64,000 bases of DNA from Candidatus Competibacteraceae bacterium. GTDB taxonomy: Bacteria; Pseudomonadota; Gammaproteobacteria; Competibacterales; Competibacteraceae. Positions 7,610-17,498 of the stretch are shown in pieces. The position numbers and the translations under genes are program-made. Below the pieces are notes generated by a model. The model had not been told where the DNA came from, searched no databases, and worked only from the letters and a program-made list of their open reading frames with translations. The stretch's first letter is position 1. The number at the start of each line of letters is the position of its first letter. The stretch spans positions 2,927,501-2,991,500 of the forward strand of contig JADJPA010000001.1 of assembly GCA_016713505.1 (NCBI GenBank). Direction: 5' to 3'.

Positions 7610-9583
7610 TTATGGGCGGACATATACAAACCAGGAGCGTTTCCGGCCAACCATTACAGGAACAACATCGCTTACATCAACAGTCAAAAGGTATACTTTG
7701 CTGGCTTCTTCAAATATTTTTTTAGGGTTGAAAAAAGTAAGCTTAATATCCCAACAGTCCGACTCGGGACGACAAACTGGACTGCGTTCTACTATAGAAG
7801 ATCCGAATTCTAACCCTTCTTGAAGGGCTTCTTTGAATATCTCCGCAACGAGTAAAGCATTTGAAGCAGCGTAGTTAATTGCGCGATCTTGAGGTGTGAT
7901 GCCAAGATTGCGTAGCTCTTCATAGACACGGACGATGAAGTTTTCAACTCTTTTCTTGCATTCGGACGGCCTATCACTTTTTTCTTGATTAGCTGCGGCG
8001 TGAGCGCAAACCTTTTCAATTAGTTCTTGGGTATTCCAGCTGTACATACCTCGAAGGTCGGGATTGATAACGGGAATCATTTGTCCATTTTTCAATTTTA
8101 TGTTCCCTACTATATAGCCAGGAACCGATACTCGCTCGACAGAATTATTGATCTGGTCATTCAGGAAGTTTCGTAGTTCTTTGTAGGCCTCTTGAGCAAA
8201 AGCACCTTCGGGTTTTATCGCATAAATAGGTACTGCATCCAAATTTAGCGTCCAGATAACTGAGGCGGCATCCCAAGGATTTTTTGTAAAATGGTTTAAT
8301 AGTTGTTCGGGGTCATATGGGTTTGGGTCAACCTCGTTCTTGGGATCAGGTTTTTCCATATGATTTCGAATTGAATCAAAGCGGGCTTCTGTTTCAAATT
8401 CAATGCCTAATTTCCCTAAAGCAAACACTAATTGCACTGATCCATTACGACCGCAATTACAAGTAGTCGCTGAATTAGCCATCACTGAGTTCTGGCTTGT
8501 TGGCGAACTAGGGGAATAGTCATCAATTTCTATAGGAAATGGAGATAAATTGCCAGAAAGATTGTTAGGTTGCGGTTTTGAGGCTGGCAGCCATAACGAA
8601 GGCTCGCTTGAGTAAGGCATATTGTTAGTCGCCTGTTTGGGTTCCCGTACTTCTTTCATATTCATGGTATTCATGCCTTTTAAAAGGAGTAGCTTCGCTC
8701 CATTGATATTAAGCCGCCCTGCGAGTAAACGGTAGCCAGCTTTTACCGGTTCGCCTTCGCATCCCAATGCGCTATTTAAGATGGCTTCTCGTATCGCACG
8801 AAAATTAACAGGAAGTCCATGCTTAATCTGAAGGCTTGCCAACAAGGCAATGACTCCAGAAACGATAGGGGCGGCGTAGCTAGTCCCATTACTCAGAGTT
8901 ATAGCATTACCAAGGTCTGCGGTTAGAATATTCTCGCCAGGTGCCAGTACGCCTTGAGTTTGGTATCGCTCATGCCAATTGCTAAATTCGAGAGGTAAGC
9001 CTTGGCTGTTCATTGCACCTACGGCCAATACCGAGGGTAAGGCGGCAGGAATTGATAGCGTATTGCGGCCTTCATTGCCAGTAGCCGCTACGATCACCAC
9101 ATCTTTAGCAAGGCAATCCTCAATGGCCGTAAGTAGTAAAGGATGGCCAACTCCTTCAGGAGAACGCTGCCCCAAGCTGATATTGATAATATTGGCTCCC
9201 GCCTGAATCGCCATCGAAATCGCTTGGGCCAGACCAACTTGTGAATAAGAGGCCAGCAAACCATTGGAGCCATCGCTAACGATGGGTATAACTAGGCCAC
9301 GGCAGCCCGGCGCAATACCTTTAATTTGTGCGTTATGTTGGCCGAAAATGACGCTGGTAACTTGAGTGCCATGTCTTAACGCCTTACCCTTCCTAAGGTT
9401 TGGTATGACGGTGCTTGCTAAAGCGAGCTTTGATCCGATGAAAGCCGGATGAAAACGATCGATTGAGCCATCAAGAAGAGCGACACAAATACGAGGATCT
9501 CCAAGAGTTTCTTCCCATACTGTTCGAATGCCCGGAATTTCCGCAATATCGGTAACAGTATCTGTGCTGGTTTTTAGTTCCAT
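7610..9583 (-). CDS. S8 subtilase with cyanobactin PatA/PatG-type C-terminal domain
   Basis: 657 residues without a signal peptide, so probably cytoplasmic. The N-terminal subtilisin domain has a complete triad: Asp38 (VALLDGSID), His71 (RHGTQVTSV) and Ser235 (LSNGTSYAAP). The oxyanion Asn170 is in ATGNEG. After a Ser/Pro-rich linker (320-372) comes CNCGRNG, then LVFALGKLGIEFETEARFDS. The protein ends with YLLTVDVSDVVPVMVGRKRS followed by WFVYVRP. These are hallmarks of the domain that follows the protease in PatA and PatG, which cut and macrocyclise cyanobactin precursors. No oxidase domain and no YcaO gene are present. The gene lies 33 bases after the outer-membrane protein gene and ahead of a small-protein gene, so the three look co-transcribed. 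The sequence is more AT-rich than the flanks, suggesting transfer. Confidence 0.88.
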   Translation of the reverse strand: MELKTSTDTVTDIAEIPGIRTVWEETLGDPRICVALLDGSIDRFHPAFIGSKLALASTVIPNLRKGKALRHGTQVTSVIFGQHNAQIKGIAPGCRGLVIPIVSDGSNGLLASYSQVGLAQAISMAIQAGANIINISLGQRSPEGVGHPLLLTAIEDCLAKDVVIVAATGNEGRNTLSIPAALPSVLAVGAMNSQGLPLEFSNWHERYQTQGVLAPGENILTADLGNAITLSNGTSYAAPIVSGVIALLASLQIKHGLPVNFRAIREAILNSALGCEGEPVKAGYRLLAGRLNINGAKLLLLKGMNTMNMKEVREPKQATNNMPYSSEPSLWLPASKPQPNNLSGNLSPFPIEIDDYSPSSPTSQNSVMANSATTCNCGRNGSVQLVFALGKLGIEFETEARFDSIRNHMEKPDPKNEVDPNPYDPEQLLNHFTKNPWDAASVIWTLNLDAVPIYAIKPEGAFAQEAYKELRNFLNDQINNSVERVSVPGYIVGNIKLKNGQMIPVINPDLRGMYSWNTQELIEKVCAHAAANQEKSDRPSECKKRVENFIVRVYEELRNLGITPQDRAINYAASNALLVAEIFKEALQEGLEFGSSIVERSPVCRPESDCWDIKLTFFNPKKIFEEASKVYLLTVDVSDVVPVMVGRKRSWFVYVRP

Positions 9584-9616
9584 GAGAGCACGGTAAGTAC
9601 TAACTGTGCATAATTA

Positions 9617-12600
9617 TCAAAAATTAAGCGTAAATTTTGCAAAAATTAAGCGTTGAGGAATAGATAGCGGGTTACCTGGTTCAGGTGACAGTTGACTGGA
9701 TATTTCTTCATAATGAAAGTTTCTATCAAGTAAATTTTTGATTTCGAGGCTTAGAATGCCTTGCCGTTTAGGTAATCGATACCCGACAGCGGTGTCCACT
9801 AAGATAAATTTATTACTTCCAACAAAGAGTTCCCCTGTTTCATTGAAAGGAACTCCGTCTATTTTGGCCTTTTGGTAAACATAAGTTAGGCTAATTTCTC
9901 CAAAAACCCCAGAAGGGCTAAAGTACCGCACAATCAATGGCAATCTATTAGTGTCGACTTGATAAGCGCCAAATAAATGAAGATCAAATGGTAAATTAAC
10001 TATGCCTTCTGCTGAGAAGCGATCAAATCGATATTCACTCCGAATAGCCCAATGAGGGTGAGGCGTCCAGTATAAATATCCTAAATATGCTTTTTCCCGT
10101 CCATCAAAGAAATCAAAGACGCCGCTGCTTGCATTAAAAATTGGTATTTGGAGATCGCGCTGAACCCCTTCTAACCCGCCATATACGCCATCAGCAAAAC
10201 GAAAATCCAGCCCGATGCCTTGGCTTTCCGCTGTCGTTCCATTAGGTGCATCGAAGAATTGATTGAAGCCAGCAATTTGCGTGGGAGCTATAGTTTGTTG
10301 AACGATTAGCCTTGGTTTCAAGGTTTTGAAACTAGCCAGTCGCAGCCCAACATTTTCAGTTATAGCCCATTGTAATCCAAATTTAGGATTCAGTTGATCA
10401 ATATCAAGAAACTGTTCTTTAGATTGTTTAAAGCTTACATACCCCAATCCTAAGGTCCAGATAATATTTTCTGGCACAGCAACATTAATATTAAAATATG
10501 CATCTTGCTCTTTTGCTGTTAACGCCCATTTTCCCTGATGATCTATATCGTAGATGCCTACACCTGTTGTCAAGTTAAATTGATCGGTATGAAACAAATG
10601 TTGAGCTTCTGTTTGGTAACCTTTATCCGTAACATTGTTTCCTTCATCACGGTCACTATAGAAGGCTGAAACAATAAAATCTGACTGAAACGAAGGTGAA
10701 AAATGGGCGCCAAGGCGGGCGATATCTTGTTGAGTCGTTGAATGAAATTCATTATCATAACTACCATCAGCCTTTAAGCTGAGATCGCCCATGCTGGTTT
10801 TCCGTCTTCGAAACTCTGCTTGTACATTGAGGTGTGTCGTGAGCGCGACCTGCGTGAAAAGATTAAATATATCGTGTTTCAAGTCGTTGTTTGCTCGAAA
10901 GCCTTCCGTTTCATAGTGAAACTGGCCCAAACTATATGAAATCGGACCTTGCAGGCCCGAGAGAACGATTTCGTCCGCGAGAGTGGTGTTGTTACCGGCA
11001 ATTCCCGAAATTAAGACTTGTGTGCGATCCCGTTCGAACAAAGAGGTATATTCATTTAATGTCGAAGTATCAAATCCATTGATCATTCTCAAATTGGTTT
11101 CGTTGAGACTCGGCTGAACGGGGTTGATATTGAGGGGTTGCAAAAGCTGGGCCTGTAGCAATTCGCTGACCCTCGCGATTTCATGGCGCGGGCGGGTCGC
11201 ATAACTATCCGAAAGAAAACGGTGCGCTGAGTAATTCGCTGGATTGAGGGTCAATGATTTCGACGCTTCAATTTGAGCGAGCTGATCAAAACCCAAGTCC
11301 TCGTAGACGCGCGCTAAGCTGGTGTCGCGCGTTGCCAAATCCTCGTCGAGTAACAGCTTTGACCGATAAATCGCCCGATTTTCATTCAATTCGATGGATT
11401 TCTGTAAATTCTGTACTGCCGCAACCGGGCGATTGACGCTTTGCAAACGAAGTGCCTCATAGAAATGAGGGGTAGGATCGCGGGGATCGAGCTGTTTGGC
11501 TTGGGCGAAATATTTTCGTGCCATGCGATCATCACGGATTTCAAAATAAGCTTTGCCAAGATAGCTGTTATAGAGTGAAACTTTCGGCTCCAGCAGGGTC
11601 GCCTTGCGCATTTCCTCAATGGCGGCAGCGGTCTGATTGCGCCGGAATAGGGCCAAGCCCAAGCCGAGGTGAGGTTCGCCGAGGGTCGAATCCTGGGCGA
11701 TGGCTTCTTGAAACGCTCGATGGGCTTGGTGGGTACGGCCACGGGCCAGTTGCAAGAAACCCCAGGTGGAATTGACCAAGGCATCCCGTGGCGCGCGGTG
11801 CCGGGCTTTTTCAGCGACCTTGAGCGCTTCCTTGACTCGACCCATGCCGAACAGCAGGCGGCTTTCTTGAATCAAGGCTTGAGGGTTGTCGGGATCGAGC
11901 GCCACCGCTTGGCGGGCGGCCGCCAATGCGGCATCCAGCTTGAAGTCCGCTTGTTCGACCAAGCTCAAATTAAGATAGGCCGTGGGTGAGGAGGAATTGG
12001 CCGCTACCGCGCGTTCGGCGGCATCCCGCGCCTGCTCTTTGCGGTTTTGCACTAGAAAGATATTCGAGCGTAGCCCGTGGGCAAGAGCGGAGTGAGGATC
12101 GCGCGCCAGCGCTTGATCGAGCGCCTGTTGGGCTTCGGGAACACGACCTCGAATCAATGCGCTGCGCGCAGCCTGCACCCACGGTAGAGCGGCGCGCGGG
12201 TAGCGCTGCTGGGTTTCGTCGATAGCTCGGTCGGCTTCGGCGAAGCGATCTAGCCGGTAAAGCGCTTCGGCGGTCCCGACCGAACTCATCAGGGTCGGCG
12301 GGCGGGCTTGTCGGAATTCAGCCAAGGCCGCCCCGACATCGCCTGCTTCGAGCAGCGTCCAAGCCTGCTGATCTGAGCCAGCGCTCCGGTTTTGCGAGCG
12401 GTCTTTCGCTGGCGGCGCTTCACCGCTCGATAGCGCATAATCCCGATGGCTTACCAAACCCGGATAGTAGAGCGACCATTGCACGGCATCGAGCGGATCG
12501 AGCAACACGGTCTTATGCGGCGCTTCCCCAACCTTCGCCGTCGCCTGTTCGTTCGCCGCGACCATGACGCTGCCCTGAGGATTGTGGAACTCGACCATGC

Positions 12601-13144
12601 CGTCGAGCACGGCCAGCCGCGCCACCTGATCGGCGCCGACCGCGAGATTGAATTCCGTGCCCCGGATGGTGGCGACCACGGGCATGGATTGAACTTCTAA
12701 AGGGACCCCGTTGCTGCGAACCCAAATTTCGCCTTTGAACACGCGCAATATGTTCTGCAAGGGGGTGTTCGCGGCCGGCGTCACGCTTTCCCGTGGCGCG
12801 ATCTTCTTGAGTTCCAGCTCACAGTTGGCGTTCAGCTTGATCTGTGAGCCGTTGGCCAGTTGCAGCGCGACCCGGCTGCCAGCGGCCGTCTTGAGCACGG
12901 CGCCCACCGCCAAGATTTCACCGGGTTTAAGCGGCTGCCAGCGGCCCTCCCGCCGCACTTCGACGCTGCCCACCACGCTGACGATTTCCCCCGCATCTCC
13001 AGCGAAGGCGGCGCGGAACGGTCCGAGCAAAACGCAGAGCAGCAGATTGATCCAAGCCAATCGGAGGCGGTGCGAATGCGCCGTCGGCCGGCGGCCTCGC
13101 ATCGCGTGTACTGAGGCGGATCTTCCGTGGGAAGATGCGTCCAT
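9617..13144 (-). CDS. FecR-TPR-outer-membrane beta-barrel fusion protein
   Basis: 1175 residues. A signal peptide ends near residue 48 (LAWINLLLCVLLGPFRAAFA). A FecR domain spans about 50-215 (VGSVEVRREGRWQPLKPGE, VVATIRGTEFNLAVG). Some ten TPR units lie between about 260 and 640 (for example AYLNLSLVEQADFKLDAALA). From about 690 the protein is a series of amphipathic strands. It ends with LSLEIKNLLDRNFHYEE and RLIFAKFTLNF, the closing strands of a TonB-dependent-receptor-type barrel, but no plug domain is visible. The DNA is GC-rich up to the TPR part and clearly AT-rich in the barrel part. AGGGG precedes the ATG. Its role with the downstream protease is unknown; export or uptake of a peptide across the outer membrane is one possibility. 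Confidence 0.85.
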   Translation of the reverse strand: MDASSHGRSASVHAMRGRRPTAHSHRLRLAWINLLLCVLLGPFRAAFAGDAGEIVSVVGSVEVRREGRWQPLKPGEILAVGAVLKTAAGSRVALQLANGSQIKLNANCELELKKIAPRESVTPAANTPLQNILRVFKGEIWVRSNGVPLEVQSMPVVATIRGTEFNLAVGADQVARLAVLDGMVEFHNPQGSVMVAANEQATAKVGEAPHKTVLLDPLDAVQWSLYYPGLVSHRDYALSSGEAPPAKDRSQNRSAGSDQQAWTLLEAGDVGAALAEFRQARPPTLMSSVGTAEALYRLDRFAEADRAIDETQQRYPRAALPWVQAARSALIRGRVPEAQQALDQALARDPHSALAHGLRSNIFLVQNRKEQARDAAERAVAANSSSPTAYLNLSLVEQADFKLDAALAAARQAVALDPDNPQALIQESRLLFGMGRVKEALKVAEKARHRAPRDALVNSTWGFLQLARGRTHQAHRAFQEAIAQDSTLGEPHLGLGLALFRRNQTAAAIEEMRKATLLEPKVSLYNSYLGKAYFEIRDDRMARKYFAQAKQLDPRDPTPHFYEALRLQSVNRPVAAVQNLQKSIELNENRAIYRSKLLLDEDLATRDTSLARVYEDLGFDQLAQIEASKSLTLNPANYSAHRFLSDSYATRPRHEIARVSELLQAQLLQPLNINPVQPSLNETNLRMINGFDTSTLNEYTSLFERDRTQVLISGIAGNNTTLADEIVLSGLQGPISYSLGQFHYETEGFRANNDLKHDIFNLFTQVALTTHLNVQAEFRRRKTSMGDLSLKADGSYDNEFHSTTQQDIARLGAHFSPSFQSDFIVSAFYSDRDEGNNVTDKGYQTEAQHLFHTDQFNLTTGVGIYDIDHQGKWALTAKEQDAYFNINVAVPENIIWTLGLGYVSFKQSKEQFLDIDQLNPKFGLQWAITENVGLRLASFKTLKPRLIVQQTIAPTQIAGFNQFFDAPNGTTAESQGIGLDFRFADGVYGGLEGVQRDLQIPIFNASSGVFDFFDGREKAYLGYLYWTPHPHWAIRSEYRFDRFSAEGIVNLPFDLHLFGAYQVDTNRLPLIVRYFSPSGVFGEISLTYVYQKAKIDGVPFNETGELFVGSNKFILVDTAVGYRLPKRQGILSLEIKNLLDRNFHYEEISSQLSPEPGNPLSIPQRLIFAKFTLNF

Positions 13145-13682
13145 TCCTTGCCCCTTGTAGTGTGAGCGCTTAGTCGTTCTTTTATTGAATGATTGGAGAG
13201 GAACGAACGCGCTGATTGACCGAGATTGGGTTCTCGGTGACGGCTCAGGCGTCGGTTTGTCTCCCGACAGATTAAGCTTAGCTTTATTGAATCAGAATAC
13301 TGCTAGAGCGCCATTCTGATCCGTGGCGAATCCGACCGCTCGCAAAAAATTCAGCAAGCTTGATGCCATGATTGGCTATGTCCCACATGTTACCTGTCCT
13401 GCTCTTTATAAACTCAATGTTAAGAGCTTTCAATATAACTTAAGTTAGAGCTATTGATAGCTAAAGGTTTCATAATGAAACAAAAACGAGCAGATAAATT
13501 CGTTTTGAAACAGGCTAACTTAACACTGTTTTGATACTTTTGTTTCTGATTTGAACTTGAATCGAGCGCTTGAAGGAACGGGGAAGAAACGGCTGATTTC
13601 GCGCCGCCAAAGGACGGACGGCGGCGGAGCAAGCGTCTGGAGCCAGCCCGCGCCGGCTGACCGGCCCGTTGGAATTTCGCGC
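13145..13682. other. Intergenic stretch upstream of the FecR-TPR-barrel gene
   Basis: About 540 bases, AT-rich in the middle (13,400-13,560). It should contain the promoter of the minus-strand operon below 13,144, but I cannot single out convincing -35/-10 boxes. A 70-codon open frame at 13,420-13,632 on the minus strand has no recognisable domain and I do not call it a gene. A short inverted repeat (AAAACGA ... TCGTTTT) lies near 13,485-13,505. Confidence 0.4.
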
Positions 13683-13846
13683 TTAAAGCTCGATCTTGGT
13701 GCCCAATAATTTCAAGAACTCACTCAGCCAAGCAGGATGCGCTGGCCACGCCGGCGCGGTGACCGCAAGGCCTGGAACGGCACCATGACCTCGTAGTCTT
13801 CAACATAATAATCACCGACCAACAGCAAAATTCGTTTGGCGCGCAT
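13683..13846 (-). pseudogene. DJ-1/PfpI family gene remnant with internal deletion
   Basis: The start reads MRAKRILLLVGDYYVEDYEV followed by MVPFQAL, a typical DJ-1/PfpI N-terminus. After about 26 codons the sequence jumps, in another frame, to VTAPAWPAHPAWLSEF followed by LKLLGTKIEL and a stop, a typical C-terminus of the same family. The roughly 140 codons between are missing. The total length is not a multiple of three, so no functional protein can be made. It lies directly downstream of the GH94 gene and could once have been co-transcribed with it. Confidence 0.8.
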
Positions 13847-13881
13847 CTCGATTCTCCGCTAATGCGTTGCATCGTTTGGTC

Positions 13882-16800
13882 CTACCTGGGCGGGGAAAGC
13901 GCGCCGGCCAGCGTCACCACCACCTCGTGGCGGGCGCCATCCTGGACTATTGGAATACAGGCCGCGCCATATTCGATGAGCCCCTCCCGCTCATCGATTT
14001 GTACCGCCGCCACCCGTTTCGCGTTCCGCTCGGGATTGCGAACCTCGATCTCGTAAATCGCTTCATCATCCGGCAATCGATAATGCAGCTGAAACCCCGG
14101 CCAATCATCGGGAATGCAGGGTCGCAACCGCAAAGTCCGGCCCTCATTCAACTCCAGGCCCAGAATGGATTCCAGCATCACCCGCAGCATCCAGCCCGCC
14201 GAGCCGGTATACCAAGTCCAGCCGCCGCGCCCGACGTGCGGGGCCACGCCGTAGATGTCGGCGGCGACCACGAAGGGCTCGACCCGATAGTTGGCGACTT
14301 GTTCGGGCGTGCGGGCGCGGCTGATCGGACTCAGCATTTCCAGCAGCCGCGCCGCCTGATCGCGCCGGCCCAGTTCGGCCAGCGCCCGCACCACCCACAA
14401 GGCTGCATGGGTATACTGACCGCCGTTCTCGCGCACGCCGGCCACGTAACCCTTGATGTAGCCGGGATCGTGCGCCGTGTTCTCGAACGGCGGCGCGAGC
14501 AAGCGAATCAAACCGTCCCGTTCTGAAATCAGGTGCCGCTCGACCGCATCCAGCGCCGATTCGGCGCGCTCCCAGGGCGCGGCCTTGGATATCACCGCCC
14601 AAGCTTGCGCCAGCGCGTCGATCCGGCATTCGTCGCTGGCGGCGGAACCCAACACCGCGCCGTCGTCGTACCAGGCGCGGCGATACCATGCGCCATCCCA
14701 GGCGTGCTCGTTGAGCGCGGTGGCCAGATGGGTGCGGAACGCCGCATAGCGTCGCGCCCGGTTGAAATCGCCATGCTGGCCGCACACCGGTATGAAATCG
14801 CCGAGGATCGCGTACAGAAAAAATCCCATCCAAACGCTTTCGCCCCGACCCTCGCGACCGACCCGATTCATGCCATCGTTCCAGTCGCCCGTTCCCATCA
14901 ACGGCAAACCGTGAGCGCCTTGGGTCAACGAACGATCCAAGGCCCGGCAGCAATGTTCGTACAGATTGGCGGTTTCACCGGACTCTTCCGGCCGCAGAAA
15001 CGCTTCATCCTCGCCGGGTTCGAGCGACCGCGCCGTCAGAAAGCGCGCCGGCTCGCCGAACAGGCTCCAATCGCCGGTGGCGCGGGCGTAGAAAGAGGCC
15101 AACCACGGCAGCCATAGCAGGTCGTCGCTGAAGCGGGTGCGGATGCCGCAATCGCTGGGAGGGTGCCACCAATGCAGCACGTCACCCTCCTGGAACTGAT
15201 GCGCCGCATTCAACAGCAGTTGCTGGCGGATCAGTTCGGGGTCGTGGTAGAGCAGCGCGGCGGCGTCCTGCAACTGATCGCGAAAACCGAACGCGCCGCC
15301 CGACTGATAAAAAGCCGACCGGCCCCAAAGCCGGCAGGCCAGGGTTTGATAGGCCAGCCAGCCGTTGACCATCAGATCCACCGCCGGCGTCGGTGTCTGG
15401 ATTTGCACCCGTTCCAGCCGGTCGCGCCAGAAGGTTTGCACGTCGGCCAGGGCCTCAAGCGCGGCCCCGTCCGCGCGGTAACGGTCGATCAGGTAGATAG
15501 CGTGCTCCCGATGATCGGCTTCGCCCAGCAGAAAAACGTGTTCGAGCGCGGCGCCGGGTTCCAGGCGGATGGTCGCTTGCAGCGCAAAGCACGGATCGAG
15601 GTCCGCGCCCAAGCGACCATCCAGCGTCTTGGCGTGCAAAAGCGCCGCCGGTCGGCTGGGATTGCCGTGTTGCCCCAGGAACGAGGCGCGGTCTCCGGTG
15701 ACGTACAGGGGAGTGCCGGTTTGTAGCGAAGCGGCGAAGGCGAGGCGACCGGCAAATTCCCGGTTTTGGTTTTCGGCCAGCAGCGCGCCGGTCACCGAGT
15801 CTTGAGCGATCGTGAGTTTGGCCGTGTCATCGGTAGGCAGCACGCCCAGCACCAGACGGGAATAGGCAAAGAGCGACAGTTGGCGCGGTCGGCCGCTGCG
15901 ATTGCGCAGGCGGATCAGGGTCAGCTTGACCGGATCTTGACGCGGCGCGAACAGGTGGAGCTCTTGTTCCAGATCGCGGCTGATCTGCCGGTAGCGGCTG
16001 TAGCCGAAACCGTGGCGGACCTCGTAGGCGACCGGCTGGGGAATCGGTCCGGGTTGCAAGGACCAGGCCGCGCCGCTGTCCTCATCGCGCAGATACAGCG
16101 CCTCGCCGTGCGGGTCGAGCACCGGATCGTTGTACCAAGGCGTCAGACGGTTTTCGCGGCTGTTCTGGCTCCAGGTGTAACCGGCGCCGGTCTCGCTGGT
16201 GAGAAAGCCAAAATGGGGATTGGCGATGACGTTGGTCCAGGGTTGCGGCGGCAAGCGCAGCCGACCGGTGGCGTCCGGCTGAATGCGGATGACGTATTCG
16301 CGACCATCGGCGCTAAAGCCGCCGTAGCCATTCCAAAATTGCAGTGCTTCATCGGCTGAAAGCGTCGCCTGGGAATCATCTCGCCAGCCCTCCGGCTCAT
16401 TCAGGGGTGCTGATGGGCGTTCGTAGGTTTGCCAGGGGACGGGGGCGCGGGGATCGGCCGTCACCGCCTGAAACGCGGCCTCCACCGCGGCTGTCTCGGC
16501 ATAGCGCGCCGCCAGCGCCAGAGCGGTTTCTCGATCCGCCGCCGCTCCCAGCAGGAAGGTCAGTCGGGCCTCACTGCCCGCCGCCAGCGCCACAGTGTGG
16601 CGCAGGCTGGCAATCGGATCTAGCACGTTGCCGACCGTGCCCGATAGCGGGTCGGAGACCGCTAGGGCGCGCGGCGCGGCCAGCGTGTAACCCCGGCCGA
16701 TGAACCGAGCGCGATCGGTTTCGTACTGCGGGGCGGGGCTGGCGCGATCGTGACCGGCCAACGCGTGCACCAGCCAGCAGGCGGGCTCATCGGGCACGCG

Positions 16801-17322
16801 CGGCCGGCGCCGCGCCAGCAGCGCGCGCGTCGCCGCCGCCCACTCGGTTTGAATGAAGATTTTGGAGAAGGCCGGATGGGCGGCATCGGCCGATGGCGCG
16901 TTCAGCACGATTTCAGCATAGCTGGTCAACTCTATGCGGCGAGGTCGGTCGCTGAGGTTGCGCAGCGTCACCCGGCGCAATTCGAGATCGTGTTGCGCGG
17001 GTACGCAGATCTCCAAGCGGGCTTCGATGCCCTCATCCTGGCGCGCCAGCTCGATCGGTTCCACGCCGAGCCGGCTGCCCGAGGCCGTCGGCGCTTTGAG
17101 CGCCGGCTGGCCCATCGACCAGAACACCCCGCTGTCCAGGTCGCGCAAATACAGGAAAAAGCCGTCCGCATCCTCGGTCGGATCGGCGCTCCAGCGGGTC
17201 AGCGCCAGTTCGCCCCATGAGGAATAGCCGGTGCCGGCCGTGGTCAAAAAGGCCGTATAACAGCCGTTGCTGATCGTTTGGCCCTCGGGAGGGCGAGCAT
17301 ACGAGAACAAAGCGACGGACAT
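13882..17322 (-). CDS. GH94-type glycoside phosphorylase / NdvB-like protein
   Basis: 1146 residues, no signal peptide. The N-terminal third has NGCYTAFLTTAGTGYSSW and RWSADPTED, the sugar-binding module found in cyclic beta-1,2-glucan synthase. A second module (FGFLTSETGAGYTWSQNSRE, NRLTPWYNDPV) precedes an (alpha/alpha)6 catalytic domain with FGFRDQLQDA and HWWHPPSDCGIRTRFSDD. The general-acid region MGTGDWNDGMNRVG is near residues 808-821. GH94 enzymes phosphorolyse beta-glucosidic bonds. The size and two-module layout resemble 1,2-beta-oligoglucan phosphorylases and the C-terminal half of NdvB rather than a small cellobiose phosphorylase. It lacks the glycosyltransferase and membrane part of NdvB. 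The exact substrate is not proved. Confidence 0.85.
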   Translation of the reverse strand: MSVALFSYARPPEGQTISNGCYTAFLTTAGTGYSSWGELALTRWSADPTEDADGFFLYLRDLDSGVFWSMGQPALKAPTASGSRLGVEPIELARQDEGIEARLEICVPAQHDLELRRVTLRNLSDRPRRIELTSYAEIVLNAPSADAAHPAFSKIFIQTEWAAATRALLARRRPRVPDEPACWLVHALAGHDRASPAPQYETDRARFIGRGYTLAAPRALAVSDPLSGTVGNVLDPIASLRHTVALAAGSEARLTFLLGAAADRETALALAARYAETAAVEAAFQAVTADPRAPVPWQTYERPSAPLNEPEGWRDDSQATLSADEALQFWNGYGGFSADGREYVIRIQPDATGRLRLPPQPWTNVIANPHFGFLTSETGAGYTWSQNSRENRLTPWYNDPVLDPHGEALYLRDEDSGAAWSLQPGPIPQPVAYEVRHGFGYSRYRQISRDLEQELHLFAPRQDPVKLTLIRLRNRSGRPRQLSLFAYSRLVLGVLPTDDTAKLTIAQDSVTGALLAENQNREFAGRLAFAASLQTGTPLYVTGDRASFLGQHGNPSRPAALLHAKTLDGRLGADLDPCFALQATIRLEPGAALEHVFLLGEADHREHAIYLIDRYRADGAALEALADVQTFWRDRLERVQIQTPTPAVDLMVNGWLAYQTLACRLWGRSAFYQSGGAFGFRDQLQDAAALLYHDPELIRQQLLLNAAHQFQEGDVLHWWHPPSDCGIRTRFSDDLLWLPWLASFYARATGDWSLFGEPARFLTARSLEPGEDEAFLRPEESGETANLYEHCCRALDRSLTQGAHGLPLMGTGDWNDGMNRVGREGRGESVWMGFFLYAILGDFIPVCGQHGDFNRARRYAAFRTHLATALNEHAWDGAWYRRAWYDDGAVLGSAASDECRIDALAQAWAVISKAAPWERAESALDAVERHLISERDGLIRLLAPPFENTAHDPGYIKGYVAGVRENGGQYTHAALWVVRALAELGRRDQAARLLEMLSPISRARTPEQVANYRVEPFVVAADIYGVAPHVGRGGWTWYTGSAGWMLRVMLESILGLELNEGRTLRLRPCIPDDWPGFQLHYRLPDDEAIYEIEVRNPERNAKRVAAVQIDEREGLIEYGAACIPIVQDGARHEVVVTLAGALSPPR

Positions 17323-17498
17323 TAACTCTTTTCCTTTAGCTTGGTCGCGGGCATCATGAAGTTTAGTATTAGTTCGGCATTCGCGTTGCTCGCTCGGTTG
17401 ATTTGTGCGTGACGGCGCTCGCCCTAAGGCCGTGAGGAATGATTGAGCTGTTTCAAAATCATTTTTATAAAAGCGTTTTTTGAAGGTAAAGGAGTGTT

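Noticed and set aside
13420..13632. 70-codon open frame on the minus strand
   Set aside because: No domain, no convincing ribosome binding site, and the composition follows the AT-rich intergenic background.
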